Counted from the stretch's first letter, positions 28,602-37,730 are shown. The stretch: 64,000 bases of DNA from Gemmatimonadaceae bacterium (GCA_020851035.1 JADZDM010000012.1:186001-250000), one strand, 5' to 3'. The notes: generated by a model from the sequence alone, not told the origin. Numbers and translations: made by a program.

Positions 28602-29374
28602 CGGGAATAGCGCTTGTGGTAGCCGCTGAGCAGCGCCTGGAACGTGAAATTGAAGCGGCTGTAGAGGTTCACGATCGGCACGTTGGCGGCGGAGATGAGC
28701 GTGCGGGCCTCGCGCACCTCCTGCGTGCGGACCAGGCGCATCACCTCGGCCCAGAGAGGCACGCCCATGAGTGCGTGCGAGGTCTTCACGCCGGTGAGGA
28801 TCAGGTCCGCCACGTCGCCGTGCCGTTGCTGGACATGGAGGCCGATCACGTCATCGCCGGCGCAGTAGGCGTAGACCTCGCTGCCCTGTGCGACGAGGTC
28901 GGCGAGCCAGCGGCGGTACCGCAACCCGGCGAGTTCCCGCGAGATGTACAGGTCCTCGTGAAACCGCCCGTGCTCGAAGGCCGATTCGAGGATCGACTCC
29001 ATGGCCTCGTGGTCCTCCGGTCCGGCCGGGCGAAGCACGGCGCCGCGCCGGATCCAGCGGTCCATCTCGCCGGATTTCTGGACCTGGGTATGCGCCACCC
29101 GGAAGCTGCACTCGGCGTGGTAGAAGCCCGCTTCCGTCAGTGCGCGCCGGAGGGCCCGGGCGTCGGCCGCCACGCGGGTGTAGGCGAAGCCGGCGTCCCG
29201 GCGTGCCGCCTCGGCGTCGAACGCCGCGAGCAGCGCCGCCAGCTCGGCAGGGTCCTCGCCGCGGAGCGCGGTGATCTCGAGACAGGGGAAGCCGAGGGTG
29301 CGCTGGTCCCACGGCGCCTCACGGAACTCGAGGGCGGTGCTGTCGGAGGTTCGGAGGGTGAGGGCAGCGGCCAT
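28598..29374 (-). CDS. GNAT acetyltransferase, WecD-like (dTDP-4-amino-sugar N-acetyltransferase)
   Basis: WecD acetylates dTDP-Fuc4N to dTDP-Fuc4NAc. The 258-residue protein has a two-part layout like WecD: an N-terminal region with FREAPWDQRTLGFPCLEI and a C-terminal GNAT core (about 120-250) with FEHGRFHEDLYIS, a beta-strand ending ADLILTGVKTSHALMG and the final IVNLYSRFNFTFQALLSGYHKRY, close to the NxxAxxLYxxxGF GNAT ending. It is first in a two-gene minus-strand unit with wzxE, behind a TATTAT -10. Assignment rests on motif style and on the WecE and WzxE companions. Confidence 0.8.
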   Translation of the reverse strand: MAAALTLRTSDSTALEFREAPWDQRTLGFPCLEITALRGEDPAELAALLAAFDAEAARRDAGFAYTRVAADARALRRALTEAGFYHAECSFRVAHTQVQKSGEMDRWIRRGAVLRPAGPEDHEAMESILESAFEHGRFHEDLYISRELAGLRYRRWLADLVAQGSEVYAYCAGDDVIGLHVQQRHGDVADLILTGVKTSHALMGVPLWAEVMRLVRTQEVREARTLISAANVPIVNLYSRFNFTFQALLSGYHKRYSR

Positions 29375-29406
29375 GGTGGATCGAAGGGACGAAGAAGCGC
29401 TGGAGC

Positions 29407-29494
29407 ATAATACGGCCGGCGTGGTGCAGCCCTGGCGCGCGCGGGGCGCTGCGCCGCGGTGATGCTGACGCGGGAGGCGGGGCGGGAGTATCTT
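29407..29494. promoter_or_regulatory. Divergent promoters for the wecD-wzxE and wbj units
   Basis: On the minus strand TATTAT (29412-29407) lies 32 nt before the wecD-like ATG. On the plus strand CTGACG (29465-29470), 18 nt, TATCTT (29489-29494) precedes the wbjB TTG at 29550 by about 55 nt, and GGAG at 29541 is its ribosome-binding site. Both hexamers fit the TAnnnT -10 pattern seen elsewhere in the window. No operator is recognised between them. Confidence 0.55.
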
Positions 29495-29549
29495 ACATGG
29501 ATGTTCCTGTCCCGGGTGACGGGATGCGACCGGAGCTCACGGAGAACGA

Positions 29550-30608
29550 TTGGCACTCGACACGTCCGTCTTTCGCGACAAGACGCTACTGATCACCGGT
29601 GGAACCGGGACGTTCGGCAATGCCGTCCTGCGCCGCTTCCTGGGCCTCGACCTGCGCGAGATCCGGATCTTCAGCCGGGACGAGAAGAAGCAGGACGACA
29701 TGCGGCGCGAGTATCGCGACCCGCGGATCAAGTACTACATCGGGGATGTCCGGTCGCCGGAGAGCCTGCGGGATGCGACGGCGCAGGTCGACATCGTCTT
29801 CCACGCGGCGGCGCTGAAGCAGGTGCCGTCGTGTGAGTTCTACCCGATGGAGGCGATCCAGACCAACGCCATCGGCACCGAGAACCTGCTCAACGCGGCG
29901 GTGGCCAGCGGCGTGAGCCGGGTGGTGGTGCTGAGCACGGACAAGGCGGCGTATCCCATCAACGCCATGGGCCTCTCCAAGGGGCTGATGGAGAAGCTGA
30001 TGATGGCGAAGGCGCAGGTGGCGGCGGCCCGCGGGACGATCCTCTGCGGCACGCGGTACGGCAACGTGATGGCGTCGCGCGGTTCGGTGATCCCGCTCTT
30101 CATCGAGCAGGTGCGAGCCGGCGAGCCGCTGACGATCACGGACCCGCGGATGACGCGGTTCATGATGTCGATCGACGATGCGGTGGACCTCGTGCTCTAC
30201 GCCTTCACGCACGCCCAGCCGGGGGACCTCTTCGTGCAGAAGGCGCCGGCGGCGACCACCGAGACGCTGGCGAAGGCGGTGCTCTCGATCTTCGGCTCCG
30301 ACGGCCCGCTGCGGAGCATCGGCACTCGGCACGGCGAGAAGCTCTACGAGACGCTGCTGACGCGCGAGGAGATGGCGCGGGCGGTGGACCATGGCGAGTA
30401 CTACCGCGTGCCGCCCGACACGCGCGACCTGAACTATGCGAAGTACTTCACCGAGGGTGAGCCGGCGTGGGCCGAGGTCGAGGACTATCACTCGCACAAC
30501 ACGCGCCGGCTCGACGTGGACGAGATGGCGTCGCTGCTCCTGACGCTCGGGCTGGTGCGGGACGAGCTGGCGGCATACCGGGCGCAGCGCAGCGCCACGC
30601 CCTCGTGA
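29550..30608 (+). CDS. wbjB: UDP-GlcNAc 4,6-dehydratase / 5-epimerase, WbjB/CapE type
   Basis: First enzyme of UDP-L-FucNAc synthesis: it dehydrates and epimerises UDP-GlcNAc. 352 residues, soluble short form without membrane spans: TGGTGTFGNAVLRRFL at about 16-31, FSRDEKKQDDMRR near 44, HAAALKQVPSCEFYPMEA near 84, LSTDKAAYPINAMGLSK (Met in place of SDR Tyr) and CGTRYGNVMASRGSV. The C-terminal SHNTRRLDV stretch is typical of WbjB/CapE. TTG start is fixed by GGAG 6 nt upstream. Stop overlaps the next start (GTGA). Confidence 0.92.
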   Translation: MALDTSVFRDKTLLITGGTGTFGNAVLRRFLGLDLREIRIFSRDEKKQDDMRREYRDPRIKYYIGDVRSPESLRDATAQVDIVFHAAALKQVPSCEFYPMEAIQTNAIGTENLLNAAVASGVSRVVVLSTDKAAYPINAMGLSKGLMEKLMMAKAQVAAARGTILCGTRYGNVMASRGSVIPLFIEQVRAGEPLTITDPRMTRFMMSIDDAVDLVLYAFTHAQPGDLFVQKAPAATTETLAKAVLSIFGSDGPLRSIGTRHGEKLYETLLTREEMARAVDHGEYYRVPPDTRDLNYAKYFTEGEPAWAEVEDYHSHNTRRLDVDEMASLLLTLGLVRDELAAYRAQRSATPS

Positions 30609-31729
30609 CGCAGGTCCTCGTCACCGGCGCGCAGGGGTTCATCGGCCGGCACGTGATGCTGGCGCTGCAGGCACGTGAGGGGGTGACGGTGACCGGTGTG
30701 GACCGCGGCACACCGGCTGACGCACTGGACGCCGCGGTGTGCGCCGCCGACGTGGTCGTGCACCTTGCGGGCGTGAACCGGCCGGAGGACCCGGCGGATT
30801 TCATGACCGGTAACGCCGGCCTGACGCAGCGCATCTGCGCGGTGGCGCAGCGCGGCGGGCGCGCGCCGCTGATCGTGCTGTCGTCGTCGATCCAGGCCGC
30901 CGCCGACAATCCGTACGGGCGGAGCAAGCTGGCCGCCGAGGAGGCGGTCGCGGCGTGGGCGGCGGGCGGTGCGGGGAGCGCCGTGGTGCTGCGGTTGTCG
31001 AACGTGTTCGGCAAGTGGTGCCGCCCCAACTACAACTCGGCCGTGGCGACGTTCTGTCATGCCGTCGCCACGGGGGCGCCGTACACGGTGCGCGACCCGG
31101 CGGCGATCGTGCCGCTGGTCCATGTCGACGACGTCGTCCAGGCCGTCCTGGCGTCACTCGACGAGCGGCTGCCGGTGGGCACCGTCGAGCGTCGCGAGGC
31201 GGGACCGGTCACGCCGGTGTCACTCGGGGCCCTGACGGCGCTGATCGAGTCGTTCCGGGCCAGCCGGGAGACGCTGCGGCTGCCCGACTTCTCGACGCGT
31301 TTCGTGCAGGCCCTCTATGCGACCTACCTCTCGTACCTGCCCGGGGACGGCTTCGCCTACGACCTGAAGCTGTTCACCGATCCGCGCGGCACGCTGGCCG
31401 AGGTGCTCAAGGGTGACGGCTTCGGGCAGATCTTCGTGTCGCGCACCAAACCCGGCATCACGCGCGGGAACCACTGGCACCACACCAAGGTGGAGAAGTT
31501 CCTCGTGGTCGAGGGCGAGGCGGTGATCCGCTTCCGCAAGGTGGACTCGGCCGAGGTGCTCTCGTACGCGGTGCGCGGTGACCGGTTCCGCGTGGTGGAC
31601 ATTCCGCCGGGATACACCCATTCCATCGAGAACACCGGCACGACGGACATGGTCTGCCTGTTCTGGGCCAGCGAGATCTTCGATCCCGCGCGGCCGGATA
31701 CCCGATTCGAGGACGTGCTCCGTGCGTAA
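30605..31729 (+). CDS. wbjC: Bifunctional epimerase/reductase with cupin domain, WbjC/CapF type
   Basis: Second enzyme of UDP-L-FucNAc synthesis: C-3 epimerisation by a cupin domain and C-4 reduction by an SDR domain. 374 residues: TGAQGFIGRHVMLALQ near 6, LSSSIQAAADNPYGRSKLAAEE (YxxxK) near 97, then from about 250 the cupin domain with RTKPGITRGNHWHHTKVEKF, whose His residues are the metal ligands, and IPPGYTHSIENTG. GTG 30605 overlaps the wbjB stop. The two-domain fusion is diagnostic for this family. Confidence 0.93.
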   Translation: MTQVLVTGAQGFIGRHVMLALQAREGVTVTGVDRGTPADALDAAVCAADVVVHLAGVNRPEDPADFMTGNAGLTQRICAVAQRGGRAPLIVLSSSIQAAADNPYGRSKLAAEEAVAAWAAGGAGSAVVLRLSNVFGKWCRPNYNSAVATFCHAVATGAPYTVRDPAAIVPLVHVDDVVQAVLASLDERLPVGTVERREAGPVTPVSLGALTALIESFRASRETLRLPDFSTRFVQALYATYLSYLPGDGFAYDLKLFTDPRGTLAEVLKGDGFGQIFVSRTKPGITRGNHWHHTKVEKFLVVEGEAVIRFRKVDSAEVLSYAVRGDRFRVVDIPPGYTHSIENTGTTDMVCLFWASEIFDPARPDTRFEDVLRA

Positions 31730-32891
31730 GCTGCGAGTGATGACGGTGGTGGGAACGCGGCCGGAGATCATCCGGCTCTCGAGGGTGCTGCCGCTGCTCG
31801 ATCGCCACACCGAGCACGTGCTGGTGCACACCGGCCAGAACTACGACTACGAGCTGAACGAGATCTTCTTCCGCGACCTCGACCTGCGCGCGCCCGACGT
31901 GTTCCTCGGTGCGGCCGGCGACACGCCCGCCGAGACGATCGGGCAGGTGATCGCGCGGACGGACCGCGCGCTGGTGGAGCACCGTCCCGAGGCGCTGCTG
32001 GTGCTGGGGGACACGAACAGCTGCCTGGCGGCACTGGCGGCCAAGCGGCGCCGCGTGCCCGTGTTCCACATGGAGGCGGGCAACCGGTGCTTCGACCAGC
32101 GGGTGCCGGAGGAGATCAACCGGCGGATCGTCGACCACATCAGCGACATCAACCTCCCGTACAGCGACATCTCGCGCGAGTACCTGCTGCGCGAGGGGCT
32201 GCCGCCGGACCGGATCATCAAGACCGGCAGCCCGATGTTCGAGGTGCTCACGCACTTCCGTCCGCGCATCGAGGCCTCCGACGTCCGCAGCCGGCTCGGG
32301 CTCACCACGGGAGAGTACTTCGTGGTCAGCGTGCACCGTGAGGAGAACGTGGATGCGCCGGCGCAGTTCACCGAGTTCGCGCGCCTCCTCAACGGGATCG
32401 CCGCCACCCACGGCCGGCGCGTGATCGTCTCCACGCACCCGCGGACGCGCAAGCGGATCGAGGCCGCGGGCATCGTGCTCCACGAGCGGGTCGAGCTCCT
32501 CAAGCCGCTGGGCTTCCACGACTACGTGCACCTGCAGCTGCATGCGGCGGCGGTGCTGTCCGACAGCGGCACGATCAATGAGGAATCGTCGATCCTGAAC
32601 TTCCCGGCCGTGAACCTGCGCGATGCCTTCGAGCGCCCGGAGGCGATCGAGGAGGGCAGTGTCATGCTCACGGGGCTGAACCTCGAGAATGTCGAGCGTG
32701 CCCTGAGCGTGCTCGCAGCCCAGCCGCGCGGCGACACGCGCCTGCTGCGCCCGGTGGCCGACTACCAGATGCCGAACGTCTCCGACAAGGTGCTGCGCAT
32801 CATCCTGTCGTACACCGACTACGTGCGTCGCGTGGTCTGGCGCGAGGCCCCGGTCGACGCACCGCCGGCCGCGACCCCGGGCGCCGGCTGA
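31722..32891 (+). CDS. wbjD: UDP-N-acetyl-hexosamine 2-epimerase, WbjD/CapG (WecB-like)
   Basis: Third enzyme of UDP-L-FucNAc synthesis, 2-epimerising UDP-L-PneNAc-type intermediate. 389 residues of GT-B-like fold: VVGTRPEIIRLSRVLPLLD near 9, HTGQNYDYELNEIFF near 36, LGDTNSCLAALAAKRR near 90, HMEAGNRCFDQRVPEEINRR, and SDSGTINEESSILNFP near 282. These match nonhydrolysing 2-epimerases, and the order wbjB-C-D assigns the substrate. GTG 31722 overlaps wbjC by 8 nt. Confidence 0.92.
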   Translation: MRKLRVMTVVGTRPEIIRLSRVLPLLDRHTEHVLVHTGQNYDYELNEIFFRDLDLRAPDVFLGAAGDTPAETIGQVIARTDRALVEHRPEALLVLGDTNSCLAALAAKRRRVPVFHMEAGNRCFDQRVPEEINRRIVDHISDINLPYSDISREYLLREGLPPDRIIKTGSPMFEVLTHFRPRIEASDVRSRLGLTTGEYFVVSVHREENVDAPAQFTEFARLLNGIAATHGRRVIVSTHPRTRKRIEAAGIVLHERVELLKPLGFHDYVHLQLHAAAVLSDSGTINEESSILNFPAVNLRDAFERPEAIEEGSVMLTGLNLENVERALSVLAAQPRGDTRLLRPVADYQMPNVSDKVLRIILSYTDYVRRVVWREAPVDAPPAATPGAG

Positions 32892-32907
32892 CCGCGGTGT
32901 CGCGCTG

Positions 32908-34182
32908 ATGCGCATCCTGCTGCTGTCGCAGTGGTTCGACCCGGAGCCCGCGATCAAGGGCATGGCGTTCGCACAGGCCCTGCGTGCCCGCGGGCACGAG
33001 GTGACGGTGCTCACGGGCTTCCCGAACTATCCCGACGGCGTGGTCTACCCGGGGTTCAGGCTGCGGGCGGTGGATGACCAAATGGTCGACGGGATCCGCG
33101 TGCGGCGGGTGTGGCTGTACCCGAGCCACGATCGCGGCGCGCTCAAGCGGGTGGCGAACTACGTCAGCTTCGCGCTCTCGGCGGCCGTCTCCGGATTCCG
33201 GGGACTTCCGCGGCCGGACGTGATCTACGCCTACCACCCACCGATCACGATCGGCATTCCGGCCGTCGTGCTGGGCCGTCGCTGGCGGGTGCCGTTCGTG
33301 CTCGACGTGCAGGATCTCTGGCCGGACACCGTGGCGGCATCGGGGATGATGTCGCGTCCGGCACTCCTCGGCATCCTGCAGCGGTTCTGCGCCTATGTGT
33401 ACCGCAGCGCTGCCCACGTGGTGGTGCTGTCGCCGGGCTTCAGGACGGAACTGGTCGCGCGCGGCCTGCCGTCGGAGCGCGTGACGGTGATCCCGAACTG
33501 GAGCCCCGAGGCGACGTCGTCCGGCGAGCCGGATGCGGCGGCGGAGCGCGCGGCGCTGGGGTTCGGCGACCGGCTGGTGGTGCTCTTCGCGGGCACGATG
33601 GGGGTGTCACAGCACCTGCAGGTGGTGCTCGATGCAGCCCGCGAGGCGCACACGCGCGTGCCCGCCGCCCTGTTCGTGTTCATCGGCGGCGGGACGGACC
33701 GGGCGACACTCGAGGCCGCAGCCGCCGGGTTGCCGAACGTGCGGTTCCTGCCGCGGCGCAGCATGGCGGAGATGCCGCCGCTGCTCGCGGCGGCCGACGT
33801 GCTGCTGGTGCACCTGCGCGACGAGCCGCTCTTCCGCATCACGATCCCATCGAAGACGCAGGCGTACCTGGCCGCGGGCCGTCCGATCCTGATGGCGGTG
33901 CGCGGTGACGCGGCTGCCATGGTCGCCGCCGCCGGTGCCGGGATGGTGGTGCCGCCCGACGACGCCGCGGCCCTGGTGGATGCGGTGGCCGCGCTGGCGG
34001 CGCTGGGTCCGGCCGGTCGTGATGCGCTTGGCCGCGCCGGTCGCGAGTATTACGCTGCGCACCTGAGCCTCGATGCCGGCGTGACGGCGTTCGAGCGTGT
34101 GTTCTCCCTCCTGACCACCGCGTCCACCCATGACAGTTCCGCATCGAGTCCGGCGGCCGCGCTGGCGGGGAAGGCGTCGTGA
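32908..34182 (+). CDS. wbuB: GT4 glycosyltransferase, WbuB type (probable L-FucNAc transferase)
   Basis: WbuB-type enzymes add L-FucNAc to lipid-linked intermediates. 424 residues of GT-B fold: N domain opening SQWFDPEPAIKGMAFAQAL and LTGFPNYPDGVVYPGFR, then LDVQDLWPDTVAASGMM near 133, a short hydrophobic membrane-associating segment, and the donor-binding domain with VLFAGTMGVSQHLQ near 232 and LRDEPLFRITIPSKTQAYLA near 306, which are the WbuB/WbjE hallmarks. It follows the UDP-L-FucNAc trio by 16 nt, which fits the substrate. Stop overlaps the wzz-type start by 4 nt. Confidence 0.87.
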   Translation: MRILLLSQWFDPEPAIKGMAFAQALRARGHEVTVLTGFPNYPDGVVYPGFRLRAVDDQMVDGIRVRRVWLYPSHDRGALKRVANYVSFALSAAVSGFRGLPRPDVIYAYHPPITIGIPAVVLGRRWRVPFVLDVQDLWPDTVAASGMMSRPALLGILQRFCAYVYRSAAHVVVLSPGFRTELVARGLPSERVTVIPNWSPEATSSGEPDAAAERAALGFGDRLVVLFAGTMGVSQHLQVVLDAAREAHTRVPAALFVFIGGGTDRATLEAAAAGLPNVRFLPRRSMAEMPPLLAAADVLLVHLRDEPLFRITIPSKTQAYLAAGRPILMAVRGDAAAMVAAAGAGMVVPPDDAAALVDAVAALAALGPAGRDALGRAGREYYAAHLSLDAGVTAFERVFSLLTTASTHDSSASSPAAALAGKAS

Positions 34183-35219
34183 GCGCTGAGGCGTCGGCGG
34201 CGCCGGGCGAGCTGACCTTCGCCGGCCTGATGGTCTTCCTGCTCCGCAGCCGGCGCGTTCTGCTCGTCTGCGCCCTCACCGGCCTCGTGCTCGGTGTCGC
34301 CGCCGCCCGGCTGCGGAGTCCGCGCTACTCCGTGAGCGCCTCGTTCACCCCGCAGACCTCCACTGACCAGGGGCGCGGCGGCCTGGCCGGACTGGCCGGC
34401 ATGGCCGGGTCGCTCGGCGTGTCGCTCGGTGGGCTCTCCGGCGCGGCACTCTCGCCGCAGTTCTACGCCGAGCTGCTGAAGACGCGCGACGTGCTGGTGC
34501 CCATCGTGCGCGACTCGTTCCCCGGCCGCGCAGGCGCGGCCGGTCGCCGGGCCATCCCGGAACTGCTCGACGTCGGCGGCGAGACGGCGGCGCTGCGCGA
34601 GGAACGGGCGAGCCAGCGGATGCGCGAGAAGGTGCTCGAGGTCGGGGTGTCGGCCAAGACCGGCATCGTGTCGGTGAAGGTCACGACCACCTCGCCGGAG
34701 CTGTCCCTCTCCCTGGCGCAGCGGCTGCTCGAGGAGCTCAACCGCTACAATCTCCGCACCCGGCAGAGCCAGGCCGGTGCGGAGCGGAAGTTCGCCGAGG
34801 CGCGACTGGCCGAGGCGCGCATCTCGCTGCGGGAGGGCGAGGACCAGCTGCAACGCTTCATGCAGACGAACCGGTCGTACCAGGGCGCACCCGACCTCGT
34901 CTTCCAGCAGTCACGCCTCGAGCGAGAGGTCGCCACGCGCCAGCAGCTCGTCGTGTCCCTCGCACAGGCGCATGAGGAGTCGCGTCTGCGTGAGGTGCGT
35001 GACACGCCGGTGATCACCGTGGTGGAGAGCGCCAGGCTCCCCGCGTTGCCGGATTCCCGCTTCACGGTGATCTTCGGGCTGGTCGGGCTGATGCTGGGCT
35101 CACTCCTCGCGCTCGCGTATGCCATCGTGCGCGAGTCGGTCCGCAGCAGCGCGCGCTCGTCGTCCGTCGACAGCGTGGCGTTCACCGAGGAGGTCAGCCG
35201 GCTGCGGCGCTCGTCGTGA
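34179..35219 (+). CDS. wzz: Wzz/GumC-type chain-length determinant, without kinase domain
   Basis: An inner-membrane PCP protein controlling polysaccharide length. 346 residues: TM1 (about 28-47, RRVLLVCALTGLVLGVAAA), a periplasmic alpha-helical region with a Gly-rich loop (GGLAGLAGMAGSLGVSLGG) and coiled coil around RQSQAGAERKFAEARLAEA, and TM2 at about 293-313 (FGLVGLMLGSLLALAYAIV). The protein stops shortly after TM2: no Walker A or Tyr-rich tail of a BY-kinase is present. Its 3' end overlaps the convergent wzy gene by 26 nt. Confidence 0.85.
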   Translation: MSAEASAAPGELTFAGLMVFLLRSRRVLLVCALTGLVLGVAAARLRSPRYSVSASFTPQTSTDQGRGGLAGLAGMAGSLGVSLGGLSGAALSPQFYAELLKTRDVLVPIVRDSFPGRAGAAGRRAIPELLDVGGETAALREERASQRMREKVLEVGVSAKTGIVSVKVTTTSPELSLSLAQRLLEELNRYNLRTRQSQAGAERKFAEARLAEARISLREGEDQLQRFMQTNRSYQGAPDLVFQQSRLEREVATRQQLVVSLAQAHEESRLREVRDTPVITVVESARLPALPDSRFTVIFGLVGLMLGSLLALAYAIVRESVRSSARSSSVDSVAFTEEVSRLRRSS

Positions 35220-36447
35220 CCGGGACGGTGCGCCCGCGCGAGGGGGATTCCTGCGCGGCCTGCCGCACCGCACTGTGGGCGGCAACCGTCATGAGGCAGA
35301 GCAGGGCCACGTTGGCGCGGTTGGCGGTGATCACCGGTCCGCCGAGCGAGGCCACCGCGACGAAGAGCGTGAGTGTCGCGAGCAGGCGCCCCTCGGCGCT
35401 GCGCGGTGCCTGCACCGCGGCGAGCAGCAGCAACAGCAGCCAGCAGGCGTAGCCGGTGATCGCCAGCACGCCGCCCTGGTAGAAGTACTCCAGGTAGCCG
35501 TTGTCGAGCGGCAGGTGCGCGCCGAGCCCGAAGCCCGCGACCCAGTTGGATTGCGTGTACAGCGCGGTGAAGAGCTGCCCGACGTCGGTCTCCGATCCAC
35601 CGAAGCGACCGGCCGTGAGGGCGAGCACCACGCCGCCGCTGTCGAGCAGGTCGAGGAGCGAGGTGGCGTAGGTCTCGTTGAAGCGCCACACGCCGATGCC
35701 GATGGCGGCCAGCCCGGCCACCGACACGAGGATGGCGGTGGTGAGCCGGATGACGCGCAGGGCGATCGCGAGCAGCACTCCGAGCCCGAGGCCGAGCACC
35801 ACGAAGTTCTTCGAGAGCGAGAGCATCCCGCCCGCGAGGACGCAGAGCATGCCGAGCCCGAGGAACAGGGGGCCGGCCTGGCGCCGTGCGCGGAGGTAGA
35901 TCGCGGCGAAGAGCGCGACGCTGTAGAACGTGCCGGCTTCCAGCGGCTGGTTGAAGATCCCGGTGAAGCGCCCGATGGCGAGTGCCTGGGCCCACACGCT
36001 CGTCTCGCCGGAGCGCACCCACGGCCCGAGCAGCCCGCCGATGTCCGTGACGGCACTGAGTGCGGCGACGGCGCCGACAGGGATGGCGACGCCGAGGATC
36101 GCGCGCGAGACCACGACGGTGGCCGCGGGTTCGTGGGCGAACACCGTCGCCGCCGCGAGGCAGATCACCGGCGGGAGCATCAGCCTGATGAAGCTGCTCA
36201 CGACGCTTGCATCGGCACCGGCATCCGGCGACACCGTGCTGCTCATGGCGAGGGCCACGAGGCTCACGAAGAGCGCCAGCGCGGCGGCGAGCACGATCGC
36301 GGGGAGCCTGCAGCGCCCCAGCCCGAAGGCGATGGCCCCCCAGAGTGCGAGTGCCGTGAACAGCAGGTGCTCGGTGCGGAGGCCGCCCGGCAGGTAGGGC
36401 AGGAAGGCGCATGCCATCAGCAGCAGGGCCCGCACCCGCGTGCTCAT
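35194..36447 (-). CDS. wzy: Wzy-type O-antigen polymerase/ligase family membrane protein
   Basis: A polytopic protein (417 aa, about 11 hydrophobic spans) of the O-antigen polymerase class; a loop with SGETSVWAQALAIGRFTGIFNQPLEAGTF-like residues around 165-195 and another with GFGLGAHLPLDNGYLEY near 320 lie between spans and contain the conserved His/Asn positions of such proteins. Expected to polymerise lipid-linked repeats in the periplasm; a ligase role cannot be excluded. It is last of a five-gene minus-strand unit. Its stop codon lies inside the convergent wzz gene. GTG 36450 is an alternative start. Confidence 0.78.
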   Translation of the reverse strand: MSTRVRALLLMACAFLPYLPGGLRTEHLLFTALALWGAIAFGLGRCRLPAIVLAAALALFVSLVALAMSSTVSPDAGADASVVSSFIRLMLPPVICLAAATVFAHEPAATVVVSRAILGVAIPVGAVAALSAVTDIGGLLGPWVRSGETSVWAQALAIGRFTGIFNQPLEAGTFYSVALFAAIYLRARRQAGPLFLGLGMLCVLAGGMLSLSKNFVVLGLGLGVLLAIALRVIRLTTAILVSVAGLAAIGIGVWRFNETYATSLLDLLDSGGVVLALTAGRFGGSETDVGQLFTALYTQSNWVAGFGLGAHLPLDNGYLEYFYQGGVLAITGYACWLLLLLLAAVQAPRSAEGRLLATLTLFVAVASLGGPVITANRANVALLCLMTVAAHSAVRQAAQESPSRGRTVPVTTSAAAG

Positions 36448-37730
36448 CACGTCGACCGGGGGGCCGTGAACGACTGGTTCCGTCGCGCGGCGAACGCCGT
36501 CGCCGGCGAGACACGGTCGCGGACGCCGAGCATCAGGCAGGAGACTGCCGCCGTGAGTGGTGACGGCAGGTCGCGCGGAGCAGCAACGGGCTCGAGACGG
36601 GGCACCTGCGCCAGCAGGCCGGTCACCGTGGCCGCGACGCCGAACTCCTCGGCCTTCCGCCGGCAGGCCTCGCCGATCCGCGCGCGCACCTCGCGGTCAC
36701 GGAGCACCGCGAGCAGCGCCGCCGTCATGTCGATGCGCGCTCTTCCCTCGACGTGCTCGTTGTACGACAGGTCGGGGATGTCGGAGAGGAAGCCGTAGCT
36801 CTCCGCGACGTCAAGTGACTCGATGCCGATGAGTGCCGGCACGCCGACGGCCGCGGCCTCGAGGAGCGCGGTGCCGCTGCCGACGAACACCGTGGCTGCC
36901 GTCACTTCCGCGGCGATCGCGCCGTAGGGGAGCTGGCCGACGAACTCCACCACATCAGCGACACCGAGGTCGGTGGCGAGGCGGCGCAGGACCGGCTCTT
37001 CAGGGCCGCGGCCGACGATGCGGTAGCGGATACCGGGACACGCCGCGCGCAGCGCCGGCAGCGCGGCGATGACGTGCCGATTGTAGGTCTTGAAGTCGAC
37101 GAGGTTGCCCACCGACACGATCACGGGTGCCGCGGGTCCGTCGTAGCTGGCCGGCGCGGGCGGGATGTCGATGCCGATCGGGAGGACGGGGGCGGACGCA
37201 TAGCTGCGGCCGAAGAACGCGGCGTAGTGATCGCGCGTCGCATCGTTGAAGAACAGCAGGTTCGCATCCGGCACCGCGCGGAAGAGCGCCTGGGCGCCAT
37301 CGGTGAAGCGACCTGGCGCGACGCGGTACATGAACTCGTTCTGGTGGTACACGCCCACCGACAGCCGCCGTCCCGGATCGGCGGCGCAGAGCCGGTGCGC
37401 GAACCAGAGGCCGAAGATCCCCATGGCATGCACGGGGACGCCCGCCGGCGGCAGTGCGCGGCGCAGTCGCGCCCAGTCGATCGGCGCGAACACGCTGAGC
37501 AGTCCGCGCACCGGCAGCGTGGAGAACGCGGACACGTCGATGATCGTGGCCACCGAGCCCAGCTCGCGGTGCAGCGCCTCGTCCACGCGGGGTGAGAGGA
37601 GGAGGATCGTCGCCCGCAGGCCCCGGCGCGCGAGTTCCCGGCTGGTGCGCATCAGGAACGTCGTGCCCCCGTTCATCGTGAGCACGTTGGCGACGAAGAT
37701 CATTCCCGACCCGTCACCGCCGGCTGTCAC
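36447..37730 (-). CDS. GT4-family glycosyltransferase
   Basis: A cytoplasmic sugar transferase of GT-B fold, 427 residues. The N domain opens FVANVLTMNGGTTFLMRTSREL after a short tail; the C domain has VISVGNLVDFKTYNRHVI near 232, YRIVGRGPEEPVLRRLA near 268 and GTALLEAAAVGVPALIGIESLDVAESYG near 315, the GT4 donor-site layout with a Glu pair differing slightly from EX7E. Start GTG 37730 overlaps the wecE stop; ATG 37703 also fits the fold. Donor and acceptor are unknown. It precedes wzy in the same unit. Confidence 0.8.
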   Translation of the reverse strand: MTAGGDGSGMIFVANVLTMNGGTTFLMRTSRELARRGLRATILLLSPRVDEALHRELGSVATIIDVSAFSTLPVRGLLSVFAPIDWARLRRALPPAGVPVHAMGIFGLWFAHRLCAADPGRRLSVGVYHQNEFMYRVAPGRFTDGAQALFRAVPDANLLFFNDATRDHYAAFFGRSYASAPVLPIGIDIPPAPASYDGPAAPVIVSVGNLVDFKTYNRHVIAALPALRAACPGIRYRIVGRGPEEPVLRRLATDLGVADVVEFVGQLPYGAIAAEVTAATVFVGSGTALLEAAAVGVPALIGIESLDVAESYGFLSDIPDLSYNEHVEGRARIDMTAALLAVLRDREVRARIGEACRRKAEEFGVAATVTGLLAQVPRLEPVAAPRDLPSPLTAAVSCLMLGVRDRVSPATAFAARRNQSFTAPRST

